From: Hofstenia miamia | Lineage: Eukaryota; Xenacoelomorpha; Acoela | DNA: 64,000 bases | Direction of reading: 5' to 3' | NCBI GenBank assembly: GCA_004352715.1 | Contig: SCFE01000006.1 | Location: 2,608,585 to 2,672,584 of the forward strand | Shown here: positions 12,395 to 23,929 of the stretch, one piece after another | How the letters are laid out: every line of letters begins with the position of its first letter | Numbering within the stretch: the first letter of the stretch is position 1 | Made by a program: the position numbers and the translations under genes | The notes under the pieces: model-generated | Seen by the model: the letters and a program-made list of their open reading frames with translations, nothing else | What the model was told of the DNA's origin: nothing | Database searches by the model: none

Positions 12395-12665
12395 GCTTTT
12401 AAAAGTAAAAGCCTTTTTTTCATACTTCCAATAAATTTTCTCCAGACTTATTAAGAAATTTAAAAATTTGGCAAAGGTGCTGCCATATAATATTAAAATT
12501 TTGAATTGAAAGAGTGTTCCTGTGTTTGAAGGACTTGAAAAGATTAACCATTTTCCTTCCATACCTAATAGAAGGGGAGATATTCTTCCATCGTGTGGTG
12601 CTTTCTGATTTTGAAAATCTCTACTAGTTAATGAGTCCTAACGATTTTAAAGTTATCTAGTATTA
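12395..12665 (+). repeat. interspersed family R, copy I
   Basis: AATAAATTTTCTCCAGACTT and ATTAAGAAATTTAAAAATTT match the 5' block. TCCTGTGTTTGAAG and CTTCCATACCTAATAGA match the middle. GGGGAGATATTCTTCCATCG, TGTGGTGCTTT and AAATCTCTACTAGTTAATGA match the 3' block of the copies at 31085-31435 and 57600-58115. The middle segment of the longest copies is missing. Confidence 0.65.
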
Positions 12666-12669
12666 GAGA

Positions 12670-13320
12670 TTTCATTGCATTAGTTGAGGTGGGGTGCATA
12701 GTAAAAGAAGACAATTTAAATCAATATAAGAAAGTTGGAAATCAATAAAGCATTATATTTCATTAATAGCGGATCCAGCACAAACTAAATGTGTTCAAGC
12801 ACGCGTGGATAACATTTAAATGAATCTCATGATGAGATAATATAGTGTTAAGCCGTGAATTAAAAGTGGCATTCGGATAAAAAAGGAAAATTGTGGTTGA
12901 ATATAAAAGGTGTTAGTTGGTACATTTACTTTCGCTTAGAATCATCTGTCAGAGAAGCCTTTGTGCATAAAACCATTGGAGAGGAATTTAGCGGGAAATT
13001 GTTGCGTTAAATATCCAGAGATTAAGCTGTCATTGCAATTAATGAATTTTATTGCATCCAAATAATGAATTAAACAATACTTTCCGCAAATCCATACATC
13101 GAAAGTTTAACCTTTACAATAACGCAATAACGGTTCCGCGGTAACAATGAGAAATTCTAAAACAAAGCTCCAGGGCAGTCAATGTAAAGCCAAAGCAAAT
13201 CATGATTTCCGGAATGATTTTACACTCATTCCGTTAAAGTACGCAATTTTTGAATGTTTTACAATCTATCTTTATTATAACTAAACACTTTGACACAATT
13301 AATGGAAATTGTACACTTAT
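12670..13320. other. non-coding stretch
   Basis: No supported gene or RNA. GCGGATCCAGCAC near 12770 resembles the inner part of a hAT terminus but is too short to call. Confidence 0.35.
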
Positions 13321-13325
13321 ATAAC

Positions 13326-13354
13326 TATATATATACATATATATATATATATAC
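13326..13354. repeat. (TA)n microsatellite
   Basis: TA tract with one TACA interruption directly upstream of the Penelope RT fragment; it forms part of the longer open frame by chance. Confidence 0.9.
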
Positions 13355-13369
13355 TAAGCTTTTATTATT

Positions 13370-13868
13370 AGCTTCATCAAACATTTATTTTTTGTTTGAA
13401 AATAAAGTGTATATACAACATGATGGGATGGCGATGGGTTCTCTATTAGGTCCAACGTTTGCCAATTTCGTAATGGATTTAATCGAAAAGACTTTTCTAA
13501 ACTTAAGAAAACCACCAATTTATTACAAACGTTTTGTTGATGATATTTTTTGTTTGATGGAAAACGATGATCATGCATCAATGTTTCTTTCTTACATTAA
13601 TTCGCAATTGAGTGAAATTCAATTTACTTGTGAATATGAAAAAGAAGATTCAATACATTTTTTAGATGCAACATTGAAGAAAACATCAATGGGATTTGAA
13701 ATATCTGCTTTTAGAAAACCTACTAACACCGGATTATATATAGCATTTCAATCATACTGTGATAATAAGTATAAACATTCAATTCCGAAAAACATGTTTA
13801 TAAGACCTGTTTTACTATCATCTAACTACAATGTGCTTCAAAGACTTTTGATAAAATATTTGAAAATC
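13370..13868 (+). pseudogene. Penelope-like element reverse transcriptase fragment
   Basis: An open frame on the plus strand contains IQHDGMAMGSLLGPTFANFV (RT motif 4 region, GMAMGSxLGPxxAN), then YYKRFVDDIFCLM (the catalytic YxDD-equivalent, here FVDD), IHFLDATLKK and FRKPTNTGLYIAFQS, followed by LQRLLIKYLKI. This order is diagnostic of Penelope-like retroelement RT. The catalytic aspartates are intact in this 160-residue piece. The N-terminal RT motifs and the GIY-YIG domain are missing. The frame runs into an N at 13869 and a TA tract (13870-13901), so whether the element continues is hidden by the assembly. Confidence 0.87.
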
Positions 13869-13869
13869 N

Positions 13870-13901
<32 letters not shown>
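13869..13901. repeat. single N and (TA)n microsatellite
   Basis: The Penelope reading frame stops at an ambiguous base at 13869 followed by about 30 bp of TA, a likely assembly break. Confidence 0.9.
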
Positions 13902-13902
<1 letters not shown>

Positions 13903-13904
13903 CG

Positions 13905-14120
13905 TAATGTACTAATTACATCTCCGCATTGCACATGCTCATCACTATTCAAAATACGTTTCATTGTAAATTCAAATTTCTTATCAATTTTTATCCAACA
14001 TGATCTTCCTTTATTGACCCAGAATTTAGGAATACCCCTAAAATAATTTCCAATTTACAAAAAAGCAATTCTTTCATTTCTAAACATAAGTTATCTATAG
14101 TTAGAATTTTAAATGGTAGA
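13905..14120. other. unassigned stretch between Penelope and Tc1 fragments
   Basis: A plus-strand frame (SSFIDPEFRNTPKIISNLQK onward) is open over about 40 codons but I cannot assign it. It could be remaining Penelope sequence or flanking DNA. It abuts the truncated end of the Tc1 element. Confidence 0.3.
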
Positions 14121-14124
14121 GGAG

Positions 14125-14930
14125 CAGCGCTATTGCGTGATTTTGCACAAATTCCTTGACAATTTGGGAATTGTGACATGGCGCGTTGTCCTGCTGGAAT
14201 ATGGCGTTTTGGTCCAATATAGGCAATACCTGATGTTGGAGGATTCTGATATGTATTGCTGACTGTCATTTGTATTTTGCACTTTGACCAATATCCTGAA
14301 CCCACTATACCAAATAGCCCTAAACACCATGAAGGACTTCTGGCGACCTGTTACATTTGACGAGATATATTTCGCCTTGTAGCTGTTCGTTGCTCCTATG
14401 GGCCGTCATACATATTGAGCCGACCAGATCTCAGCTCTATTCTAGTTTCATCAGAAAAGACTACCTTCTTCCAGTCCTGCAAGGTGGTTTTTCTATGGCA
14501 CTTACACCATCGCATTCGACAAAAAACGTCAGATTTGTTTAGAAGAGGTTTCCTTGCTGATCTTCTTCCAAAAATCCCATATTTACATAAGATCCTTCTT
14601 ACGCCGGAGTCATTATATTTGTGTCCATCTGCCCAGTCGCTTCTTAATTGCCTGGGTATCTGTTTTGGGCAGAGAACTGCAAGACGTCCCAAATTTCGCT
14701 GGGATTTTTCCTGTTGACTTTGGAGGGCGCCCACAGGTTTCTCGTGCTCGACATTCTTCTTTGTATGGATTTATTATTCGCTGAATTCTACGCTGATGCA
14801 GTTTAAGATGTAGCGCAATGTCGCTCGTTTTATATTTTTCCTTGAATTTCTGGATAACAAGTTTTCGGATCTCTGTGGATGTCCATTTAGCCCCCATTAT
14901 TTTATAAGCAAAAAGTGCAAACAGCAAAGT
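14125..14930 (-). pseudogene. Tc1-like transposase, frameshifted and 3'-truncated
   Basis: On the minus strand the N terminus (from about 14897) reads MGAKWTSTEIRKLVIQKF, then helix-turn-helix segments SDIALHLKLHQRRIQRII and the GRPPKST linker. A second frame (about 14734-14396) gives DWKKVVFSDETRIELRSG, where FSDE carries the first catalytic D. A third gives MVFRAIWYSG (WGxxSYxG-like), and near 14190 FQQDNAPCHNSQIVKEFVQN carries the second catalytic D. The expected WPPQSPDLNPIENxW block with the third residue (E) is absent: homology stops at about 14125, next to the Penelope fragment. So the D-D-E triad is incomplete and at least two frameshifts are present. Confidence 0.88.
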
Positions 14931-15036
14931 TTTAGACTCAAACGTTAGGCTATGATTACAACGTTAACGCAAAACATCGTTGACCGGTGGTTGACGTGAA
15001 ATTTGAAATTTGCGACGTTCTTTTCACACAAGACTG
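14125..15036 (-). mobile_element. Tc1-like transposon, one end preserved
   Basis: In element orientation (minus strand) the sequence starts TA|CAGTCTTGTGTGAAAAG at 15036, a Tc1-type terminal repeat beside the TA target dinucleotide (15037-15038), followed by a 5' leader of about 140 bp and the transposase. No matching inverted copy is found at the other side, which is truncated near 14125. The flanking TA has expanded into a microsatellite. Confidence 0.8.
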
Positions 15037-15060
15037 TATATATATATATATATATATATA
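15037..15060. repeat. (TA)n microsatellite at Tc1 target site
   Basis: TA run directly abutting the Tc1 terminus; Tc1 elements insert at TA. Confidence 0.85.
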
Positions 15061-15254
15061 AATCTCATGATTTATCGTGAACTTCAACGACATATATCGC
15101 AGACTTCAATGGATTTATATTTATACTTAGAATAATTCCAGAAAATACTACCCCCAGTTAAATTTACCTATGTCAATGATGTATACTATACCGTGGTGCC
15201 ACGCATTTACATAAAGTTTTTAACAAATTGTATTCAGAATCGCATGATCTATAT

Positions 15255-15494
15255 NNNNNNNNNNNNNNNNNNNNNNNNNNNNNNNNNNNNNNNNNNNNNN
15301 NNNNNNNNNNNNNNNNNNNNNNNNNNNNNNNNNNNNNNNNNNNNNNNNNNNNNNNNNNNNNNNNNNNNNNNNNNNNNNNNNNNNNNNNNNNNNNNNNNNN
15401 NNNNNNNNNNNNNNNNNNNNNNNNNNNNNNNNNNNNNNNNNNNNNNNNNNNNNNNNNNNNNNNNNNNNNNNNNNNNNNNNNNNNNNNNNNNNNN
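15255..15494. other. assembly gap (240 N) next to (TA)n
   Basis: N run followed by ATATATAT (15495-15508). ORFs spanning it are artefacts. Confidence 0.97.
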
Positions 15495-15509
15495 ATATAT
15501 ATATATATC

Positions 15510-16620
15510 ACGTTATATTACATTTTATATTATTAGCTTTTGCAGGTAATAGAATTTTATGAATATGCTATAAGAATTAAAATTGACTCCTTAAAACGCA
15601 TGTAACAACATAAATGAATTGGAAGATATAAAACATTGAAGATAAAGTTTTTTTAAGTTTTTGAAGATAGTCTTTGTGAATTGACATGTAAGGTGAATTA
15701 TTGAGAGAGCTTTAAAAATTAATTGTACAGTGAAAACAGAAATCAATGCGTCACTAAGGCATCTGCTGTTTAACATTTGAGTCATTTGAGATACTGGATT
15801 TATCAGTTCGAATAAAGTCATTATACATGTTAATTGCATTAAACAACCAGTATACAAACGTTAATTTTCGTGAGAAATTGATCAAAGAGAAAGGAAAATC
15901 TACAGGGAGCGCGTCCATAAACTTATTAGAAGGCCAAAAGTTCAACTAACTATAATTGCTAATCTAATTATGCGCTTCGAAACGTCCGAGTTTCTTGACT
16001 TCCTATGATGTGCGCAATAAAGAACTGACACCTCATAGCTGTGCAAATTAGAAAGATTTGTTCAAGAGAATGAAATAGCTCTGTCGCACGAATAACTTTC
16101 ATATTCGTTCTTAGAGTGCCACCAAAAAGGACATTAAAAGAAATATGTTTTCAAATTACTGTGTAGTGATTACTTCTGGGTGAAACTAAAAATGGAATTA
16201 TTTTTATAAAATGTTAACTGACCAAGGTTGATTATCAACTGCTATAAAAAAAGTCAAGAATATAGAAATGGTACGTACAGCACTGTCGACTAATCGATAT
16301 AAAATCGTTTTATTGCAATTTGTAAGAAAAAACCTCTGTATATATCAATTGAATAATTTTTGTGCAGCACCGTGCATCACACTTTGCAAACTTCCCTGAA
16401 ACCAAAATTTTTAAAACAGGGGCATTATTCCATTTTCTGTAAAGGTCAAGACTTTTTCTATTTCTAGCCTTAGATTCCTTAACAAGTGGAAATTAAGCCT
16501 TCAATACTATTTTACAAACTTGAATTCGTATAAATGTCTAATTAGAAGATTTTATGAATCACTTACTTTAAAATTTCGAATGACCCTCCTATGAACCGAT
16601 CCATATCAAAAAATGTAAAA
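15510..16620. other. non-coding stretch
   Basis: No supported gene or repeat apart from short chance ORFs. Confidence 0.4.
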
Positions 16621-16627
16621 TACATAG

Positions 16628-16630
<3 letters not shown>

Positions 16631-16661
<31 letters not shown>
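16631..16661. repeat. (TA)n microsatellite
   Basis: Uninterrupted TA tract. Confidence 0.95.
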
Positions 16662-16665
<4 letters not shown>

Positions 16666-16729
16666 TAAAGTAAAACCAATCTTAAACATCCTAGTTAATT
16701 CATGATGCGATTGGTGATAGTGTTTTATT

Positions 16730-17275
16730 ATGTGAAAAATATTCCTCATTTAGAAAAGAAACGAAAATTTGCAACTGACCGGGTAAACTACCACTTTCAT
16801 GATGTTTTTATGACAGACGTGTCTCTTTCAAATCTACCCCAACACAGTTAAATTCTGGACTCAAAACTATGGTATAAGTATTATTTGAAGATTGTTCACG
16901 GATCGGGAACGATAAAAAGCCAAAAATATTGCCAAATTATAAATGATTTTGAGAAATTATGCAAATTCTCTATTTTAAGATTATGCAACAAGCAAGGGCG
17001 ACGCCTCAAATTTCACAAGTGATCAAAGAATATTTCGCCCAAATAAATATTCAAATTCTTCAGTGGCCACCCAATTCACCCGATCTTAGCGCCGTAGAGA
17101 ATGTTTGGAAGATACTAAAAAACTATGTGGAAAAGAAAATTCAGAAAAATTGGCTGAATTAAGGCAATATGTTCTGGAATCGCAACACTCAATTTCTGAA
17201 AGCGTAGGGTACAATTTGATGAACTCAATTCTTAAGAGGTGACCACGAAGTCTTAAGAAAAAAGGGTTTTTTATT
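16730..17275 (+). pseudogene. Tc1-like transposase relic (second family)
   Basis: Plus-strand pieces follow the order of a Tc1 transposase: KRKFA.DRVNYHFHDVFMTD (first catalytic region, where VIFSDE is expected), IVHGSGTIKSQKYCQIIN, then MQQARATPQISQVIKEYF (QQDNAPCH expected, so the second catalytic D is lost), and IQILQWPPNSPDLSAVENVW followed by KILKNYVEKKI, which keeps the glutamate of the third motif (VENVW for IENVW). After a stop at 17160, ESVGYNLMNSILKR and PRSLKKKG match the usual C terminus. Several frame changes. The sequence differs from the copy at 14125-14930, so it represents another Tc1 lineage. Confidence 0.82.
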
Positions 17276-17289
17276 AGACTAATGAGAAA

Positions 17290-19540
17290 CTACATGGTAA
17301 TTACAAGAAAGGCGCCGTCTCATATATGTGATTTTTGTTGTAATTAGTTTTTGTTTGAGGACTTTTCATACTTGAACTATACGTTTTGGTTTATACTGTA
17401 TATATTTTGACCTTTTGGCAACAAAGTGAAATGAGTATATTCAGACTGCGGTACCTTTTTCAATCGACAATGAAGGCTAGCCTTCGTTTATATCTTATTT
17501 TTGGCACTCGCTTCATGATCGTAGTAAAGGCATGACGCAAAAAACTCGTAGCATTTTCTTCAGAAGCAATTGCAATCTATTAAATAAATTTAAAATCAAT
17601 TAGTATAGAGTAAGGCGCAGATAATTCCAAAATATTATTATTAAAATCGATTTTAGGTCAATAAACGCAAAGATTAAATAGAAGGGCGTGGATGTGAAGA
17701 TGATAGCTTGCAATATTTAAATTTAAATATTTTAATATTTTACAAAAGAAAATTCATGCTAATTATTTCTTATCGTGGATTTTGAATAAAAACGTCACAA
17801 AATTTTCCAACCAATAGAATTTTGAAAAATTAATTTTGTAGGTTAATAGTTCTCAAATTATGAAAATGCACGCTATCATTCACTAGTGCTTTCCATTATA
17901 TGAAATTAAAAAAATTAATAAAGTAAATTGACTGGATTAGCAATTCTTAATGACAATGAAAACAAAAAGGCACTCTCAGCCAGAACACAGATCTACACAT
18001 TCAAATGGGCTGTATCATTACATTATTCAGAAATTTGTAAATGCGATTCTTAAAAAAATATTTTTTGATATGCAGAAAGTGAAACAATAAGACCAAGAAA
18101 AATTCTCTGTTATTGTTTGTAGACAGTGATTCAGACCAAAGTCAACGAAGTCGAGTACAAATGCAATGGCTTTGTCACCATACTCAGACGTCGGACATTG
18201 GAATGACTTAATCACGTGCGAAGCACGAAGATTAGAAACACCAGAAGCAGCAAAGCTTTCCATAAATGTTATCAGAATGTATCTGCTTATCACGAACGGC
18301 TCTGTGTCTAAACCTTCATCATCTATATTTGGTACGAAATTGTTGGAATGCTTCTACCTCAGAGCATGAAGCTGAGAGTCTCAACTCTTTAAGCTGCTAT
18401 GAACCTGCGGAAGCTTAACTCATGACCAATCTGTATAGCTCTTCTCAAGCTTAGGCTGGTGTTAAACAATGAACACTGATTTTTAACATAACACACTATG
18501 GCCTCTTACTAAAGTCAACATTCAAATAACTTTCTAAAAGTTTTTGAAGATTTGCCTCGTACTGCATTTAAGGTGGTGCTTAGAGCCACAAAGGGGAGAA
18601 GACGGCAGAGCGCAAGCAGGTAAAATGAAAATGTCCACTCAATAATTAATCAAACTTGGTTCAACTTAACCCTTACAAAAAAGGTGTGACGTACAGCTTT
18701 TAACAGAGCGATTACGGCGGTGATTAGGAAAATATTTCTATTGTAAATAGAGCAAGGGGTTGAAGGGTACACAGGCTTTACTTCAGGTCAAAATTATTTA
18801 AACTTCAACTGCAGAAAATGCTAACACATCTAATGATTTTGAAATAATATTTTTAAGTGCTTTCAAAAAGGTAAATGTGAAAATCTTTAGTAGAACCCAA
18901 ACGATAAGCTTCTCCTACATAAGACACTTAGGAAAATTTATAATATTAACTTTACACAGAATAAACTACATTAATTGAATCTATAAAACAGCAAATTTTA
19001 ATAAAATCTCTATCACAATTACGTTGCCTAAGCAGAGAAAGATTAGGTGGTTAGGACTAAACTACAGAGCACAATAAATTTTTTTACGATTTCACATTCT
19101 ACATGCTTAACTGATGTTGAAATTTTAAAATTACCAATTTCGTATATGACAATTCAGCCTAGAACCAGGTTCATTTATGTTGCCAACATCAGAAACATAA
19201 TTTTGAAAAATTTCCAAACCATAATGCGAGAATTTAAGTCTACAAACAGTATTCTAGATACAACGACAAATCAATTAGTGACCTTTTAACTACATACTTG
19301 TAATATATTCTAATACTACATAATCCAGTTTCGTTCCTACCATAAATATATCACTAACTGCATAACACAATTTATATATGCGCAGAGCAACTACATCACT
19401 TCAAAACCAGCATTGAAGTCGGAATTTGTCGAATTTTCTTAGAAACACCACATTCATTTGAATTTAAGAGTAAAATTATACGTTCTGTATTTACAAGAAA
19501 CTGAAATTTCATTCTAAGTTCTAATGTAGTTTTTTTACTA
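17290..19540. other. non-coding stretch
   Basis: No feature could be supported. Two overlapping 67- and 88-codon ORFs at 18027-18369 have near-normal base composition but no recognisable domain or splice pattern. Confidence 0.35.
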
Positions 19541-19554
19541 TGTGCAGTGAACCC

Positions 19555-19650
19555 AAAAGAGTTATGTCCAAATGTTCAAACAATTTTCTCCAAGAATATT
19601 GTGCATTTAGAATCGTGATACATCTATTTATGAATATGTTCTCCTTTAAT
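19555..19650 (+). repeat. interspersed family R, copy B (partial)
   Basis: TATGTCCAAATGTTCAAACA, AATTTTCTCCAAG and ATACATCTATTTATGAATAT with GTTCTCC match the 5' block (TTGTCCACATTTTCAAACA / TTTTCTCCAAGCCTATTAAG / GATACATCTATGGGTGAATG). It lies about 300 bp from an inverted partner (19745-20030). Confidence 0.55.
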
Positions 19651-19744
19651 GGTGACCACATGTACTAAAGTGTACCAAAGTGTAATACTGTGCCAAATAT
19701 TAATACTTAACCTTAAAATGGCTAGAAATGTTATAAATTTTTTA

Positions 19745-20030
19745 TGGTTTCTTGAAAAAAACTTATAACTCACGTATTAATAAAGCTATCCTTCAGCGCC
19801 ACGACATCTGACCTTGGGCATGACACACTTCAATGGGCTTCGGTTGTCTACATAAAACAAAAAATTAATTGTTTCTCACATGAGCTTTCGACCTCCTGGA
19901 CATCAGAAATGCAAAGAATTCAAAATTGTTTTAAAATTGCCACATGTGAAAATGTCATAATAGATTTGTAGAAAATTCTTTGAAAATGTGGAAAAACAGT
20001 TTGCCTTTATAACGGACATAGGCAGGACAA
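19745..20030 (-). repeat. interspersed family R, copy B' (inverted)
   Basis: In reverse orientation the stretch contains TATAAAGGCAAACTGTTTTT, CCACATTTTCAAAGAATTTT (5' block) and, at the other end, TTTATTAATACGTGAGTTAT (3' block). The interior is poorly conserved. Confidence 0.5.
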
Positions 20031-20039
20031 AGTTAAAAT

Positions 20040-23000
20040 TCCCGATATTTTAAAATTATTCAAATCATTCAAAATAATTAAAGTTCCGATAATTATAAGG
20101 CCTAAGTATCATGGAAGTTTCAGCTAACCTTAAATATTTCTTTTTCAGTAGATAAACGCGCAGTGGTAAACTTAGTGGTCATCGGGTGATTGCAAAAGTT
20201 TGTCTGTGAGAGAGATTTAATAAAAGAGCCGCGCCTCTATACGGTGCTCAAAAATTTGAAAGAATTAAAGATTTCAGACTTTTAGAGTTATAAAAGTCTT
20301 AGACATTATGATTAAATTAGGTTTATTGGTAAAATTTCGATAAATTAATGATGTTTACAATCAGAGAAATTCACATAAAATATTTAGATGAAATATGATT
20401 TTAACTTTTAAAATGCATATTATAGATGTACAACAGAATACTCGGATGCCGTTTTTCATAGTTCATTTCAACCTAAGCACAAAAGTGACAGAAAACGCAG
20501 TCTGAGGCGAAATTTCCGTAACATTTATATAGGCGTCTAGTGACGGAATTATATTGAATGATTTTGAATTTTCCAATGTCTTCTGAACAATTGAAAGAAA
20601 TTTAATGTAGCATGTCACCTTAAGCCAGTTGCAATCAAAACAATGTGTGCTCATAAGGAATACGAGGAACAATTGAGTCCAAGAAAAGCACGCGTCAAGC
20701 AATAATAATCAAAACCAACTCTAAAATTTTTAATTTAGAAGCTAGCTACCAATTGCCCAAAGAAAAAAGTTAATACATATCAAGAAAAATTCATGTGGTG
20801 AAACTTCTTAACAAATAAAAGCAATTACTCGGAACTCATTTTGTAAAGATTAGCAATTAGAACTACTTCAGTTAGAAAACACCCGCGGTAGATTCGTATG
20901 CTCTTTCTGAAGTTTTGGACTGACAAAAGTTTAAGTCTGCCGGAGACACAGAATTTTATAACACCAGGTTTGCTTTGATACATTTATTAATACTTACAAT
21001 AGCTTAGAAATTATATTTCTATTTATGAAGCTAAAACCTTTACGTACATTTATGTATCATACCCAAACAAGCGATTGTAAAGTTTAGGTTTTGTCAGATG
21101 TGAATTTTTCATTTCATATTATATTCGTTTTAGATAGTAAAATTTAGGTCTAATACTGGAATTTAAAAAAAACCAACCCGTCTCAACCCGAATTCACCCG
21201 ACATTGAGTGGCGTTTGTTCGTATTTTGTATTTTGGTTAGGCTCTGTTCACTGACCTTTTACTTTATGTAAGCATGTACCTACTATATCAGACTTGTCAA
21301 CGAGGGGAGTCGAGTCGAGCCGAGACCAAAACGAGCCTTGTTTAAACATAGATAATCTATTTTTCCGCTTTTGTTATTGCTTCATTTAATGTACGTTTTT
21401 TGTTTTTCTTATAGTATTATTTCTAAATCTTTATTAAATGATTGACAGAATTATGTTAAAATATTCTGCGAGAGCAAGAATTTTAAAGTAGTTATCAGCT
21501 AAATAGACCTCATCGAAAGATTCTGTTTGGTGAGCTGGGCCGAGCTGAGCAGAGACAAATCTGTATCAAACCTAATAAGCATTGAGTTAAGTATGGTTTT
21601 GCGCCAAACTCAAAAGGTTCAGAAAGCAAGCTCTTCGTGTTTGAGTTCAATCTTATAAGAAACTTAATGCTATGAATCGAGTTCACCAACATTTCTGCAA
21701 CCGAAATTCTACCTGATAAAAACTCCATCAGCTATTGAATTAAATTAACCAAAAATCCTAAAAGATTAACGAATCATTAAATTAAGCGACTAAATCATTG
21801 ATGTCCACTAATATGGATTATAGTCCTTGATTAATTACATTTCACAATCCTTCAAACTTTTTCTCTAAAATTTTCTCGATTAAAAGAGAAGTAATTCTAA
21901 ATTTCACGAAATATGAATAATTTATGAAAAACACTTTTATCTCTTATACATTCAATTGAATCGAAATATTTATAAAGATAAAATTCCCGCATTTTGCAAT
22001 CTTAATTGATATCGGCATTTCTCCTGACTACTGGTTTCACGATGTAAGAAAAATAAAAATGATACTAGGTGAAAGTAACTCACTCTTAATAAAGATAGGA
22101 ACGCAGTATTTTATTGTTATTTGTCATTTATATTTTCAACCCAGCAAATATAATTTACTAGCCTAACTTCAACATGATTTTAGTAGCGATATCTAAAGCT
22201 AAAATAAAATAATTTAAAAAAGAAAAAACTGCTACAACTGCAAAATTTTTTTAAAAAATAATGCATCCCATTCTTAAGTATAACTAAGGAACAAAATGGT
22301 TCTTTTAGCAAGAAACTATTTAAAACTTAGTCTACAATTTTAACGTTGTTACAAAGTACGAAGACATAATTTTCTTTTTAAATGCAATCATGTGTGTATC
22401 TGGATGTCTACTATTTATCTGGGTGCGACAAACCAATGCCAGAAAGAATCCAAACCGTAAATTAAAAAAGTATTTTATATATATATATAATACTAAAAAA
22501 CTAGTCTCAAATAAAACAAATAAGAGCATTTTAATGATTCTCTTTTGCTGAAGATTTATGGGATTGGTCTAAATACCAATTATATAATTAGGCTTTTAAT
22601 ATAAAAGAAGCTTTACGAGAAACGTGTGAATGAATATAGAAGTGCATGCATTTACAATTTCGGGTACCTCTTACTACCTACTATGGTTGACCTCATCCGT
22701 GAAAGAACTAAAACGCTTACCGCATCCAGTTAAAAGAAGATATCCATAACTGTATGAAATGATGTTTTAAGGATTTAGAAATTCTTTGAATTCCTTCGTG
22801 AATATATGAACTTCATCTTGATTTTAATAAAATATTCTTAACACATTTGATTGGACAAAGCAATTATAATTTTAACTTAAATCAAAATCAACTTAACTAA
22901 GAACGAATAATTTGGTCATGTTAGTAAAGACATTCAATTTATCGCAAATTACTTTGATGGTAATGATTGACTATAAAACTTGACAACTTTTATTCCTGAA

Positions 23001-23600
23001 AATAGTGCCTAAGTGGAAATAAATAAATACACAAATATACATTAATGTCTTTTTATAATTATATTGAATAAAAAGCTTTTATGTTCATAAATTTATACAT
23101 TCTGTTTTTCTGATATTTTTACTGCTTATTAATTTTATAAAACATTTAGTCATTGAAGAAAACAAAGCTTTGGAGATACCTTTAGAGAACCTAAGTTAAA
23201 GCTTTATTAATACAATTATCAAAATACTAATTTAAGATAATAATCTTTTACGTCTAATAAAGGCATATCATTTTCTTAATATATCTCATTCATTACGTTA
23301 ATGGGACGCGAATCTTTTAGTATTTTCTGAAAACACACATACGAAGAGAGTCTTAACGTGAGTTCTTGTATTGGCAGGTGTGTATTGATAAAAAAATATA
23401 GGGTTCAAAAGTAAAGCAACTATTTTCAGCAAAATCATTGAAAATATTTGTGTTACTTCTGAACCATTCTGTAAGTGGCGTAACAAAAATCCATAGCTTT
23501 CATGTAGCATCTACAGTTCAGGCCGGATTTAGTTATGAGTCAGAACTTTGAGAATTATTAGTAAAAAAATTCCGTTTAACAATTAAAAATTTTTCTACCA
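20040..23600. other. non-coding stretch
   Basis: No supported gene. ORFs of 70-80 codons here (20463-20702, 21510-21728) lack domains. CAGGCCGGATTTAG at 23519 resembles a hAT terminus, but no partner was found. Confidence 0.35.
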
Positions 23601-23609
23601 ACTAGTATT

Positions 23610-23830
23610 CTGCGAGACCTTTAATCACATGGGAATGGGATCTGCGACCAAAAAAATTAATGGGACTGGGACCAAAAATGAGGAGCAAATTTCTTTCAAA
23701 ATAGAAGTTATTCTGTAGGACCAATGGGACTAAAGGACCAGAAATTTTAATGGGATTGGGATGGAATGGAACTGAGACCAAATTCAATGGAACTAAATTT
23801 GTCTGGGACCAAGAAAATCTACTACCTACT
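23610..23830 (+). repeat. GGGACTGGGACCAAA-type repeat, copy 2
   Basis: The stretch is a degenerate array of ATGGGACTGGGACCAAAAAT, GGACCAATGGGACTAAAGGA and TGGGATTGGGATGGAATGGA units over about 200 bp. The 101-codon minus-strand ORF across it is a by-product of the repeat. Related stretches: 11575-11755 (inverted) and 62985-63115. Confidence 0.65.
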
Positions 23831-23929
23831 ACCAACCATCCAGGCATTGACATTTTGTAGCTTCGAAAGTAAACTACTTGTAGTACACAATAAATGAAAT
23901 TTATCAATGTAGATACATTAATAATATAT

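Noticed and set aside
15173-15549. Three ORFs of more than 100 codons
   Set aside because: They are mostly N from the assembly gap.
18027-18369. Overlapping ORFs on both strands (67 and 88 codons) with near-normal composition
   Set aside because: No domain recognised; possible acceptor sites on the minus strand lead into stops in the needed frame. Not strong enough to annotate.
23602-23907. 101-codon ORF on the minus strand rich in Pro/Leu/Val
   Set aside because: It is a translation of the GGGACC-type degenerate array, not a protein gene.
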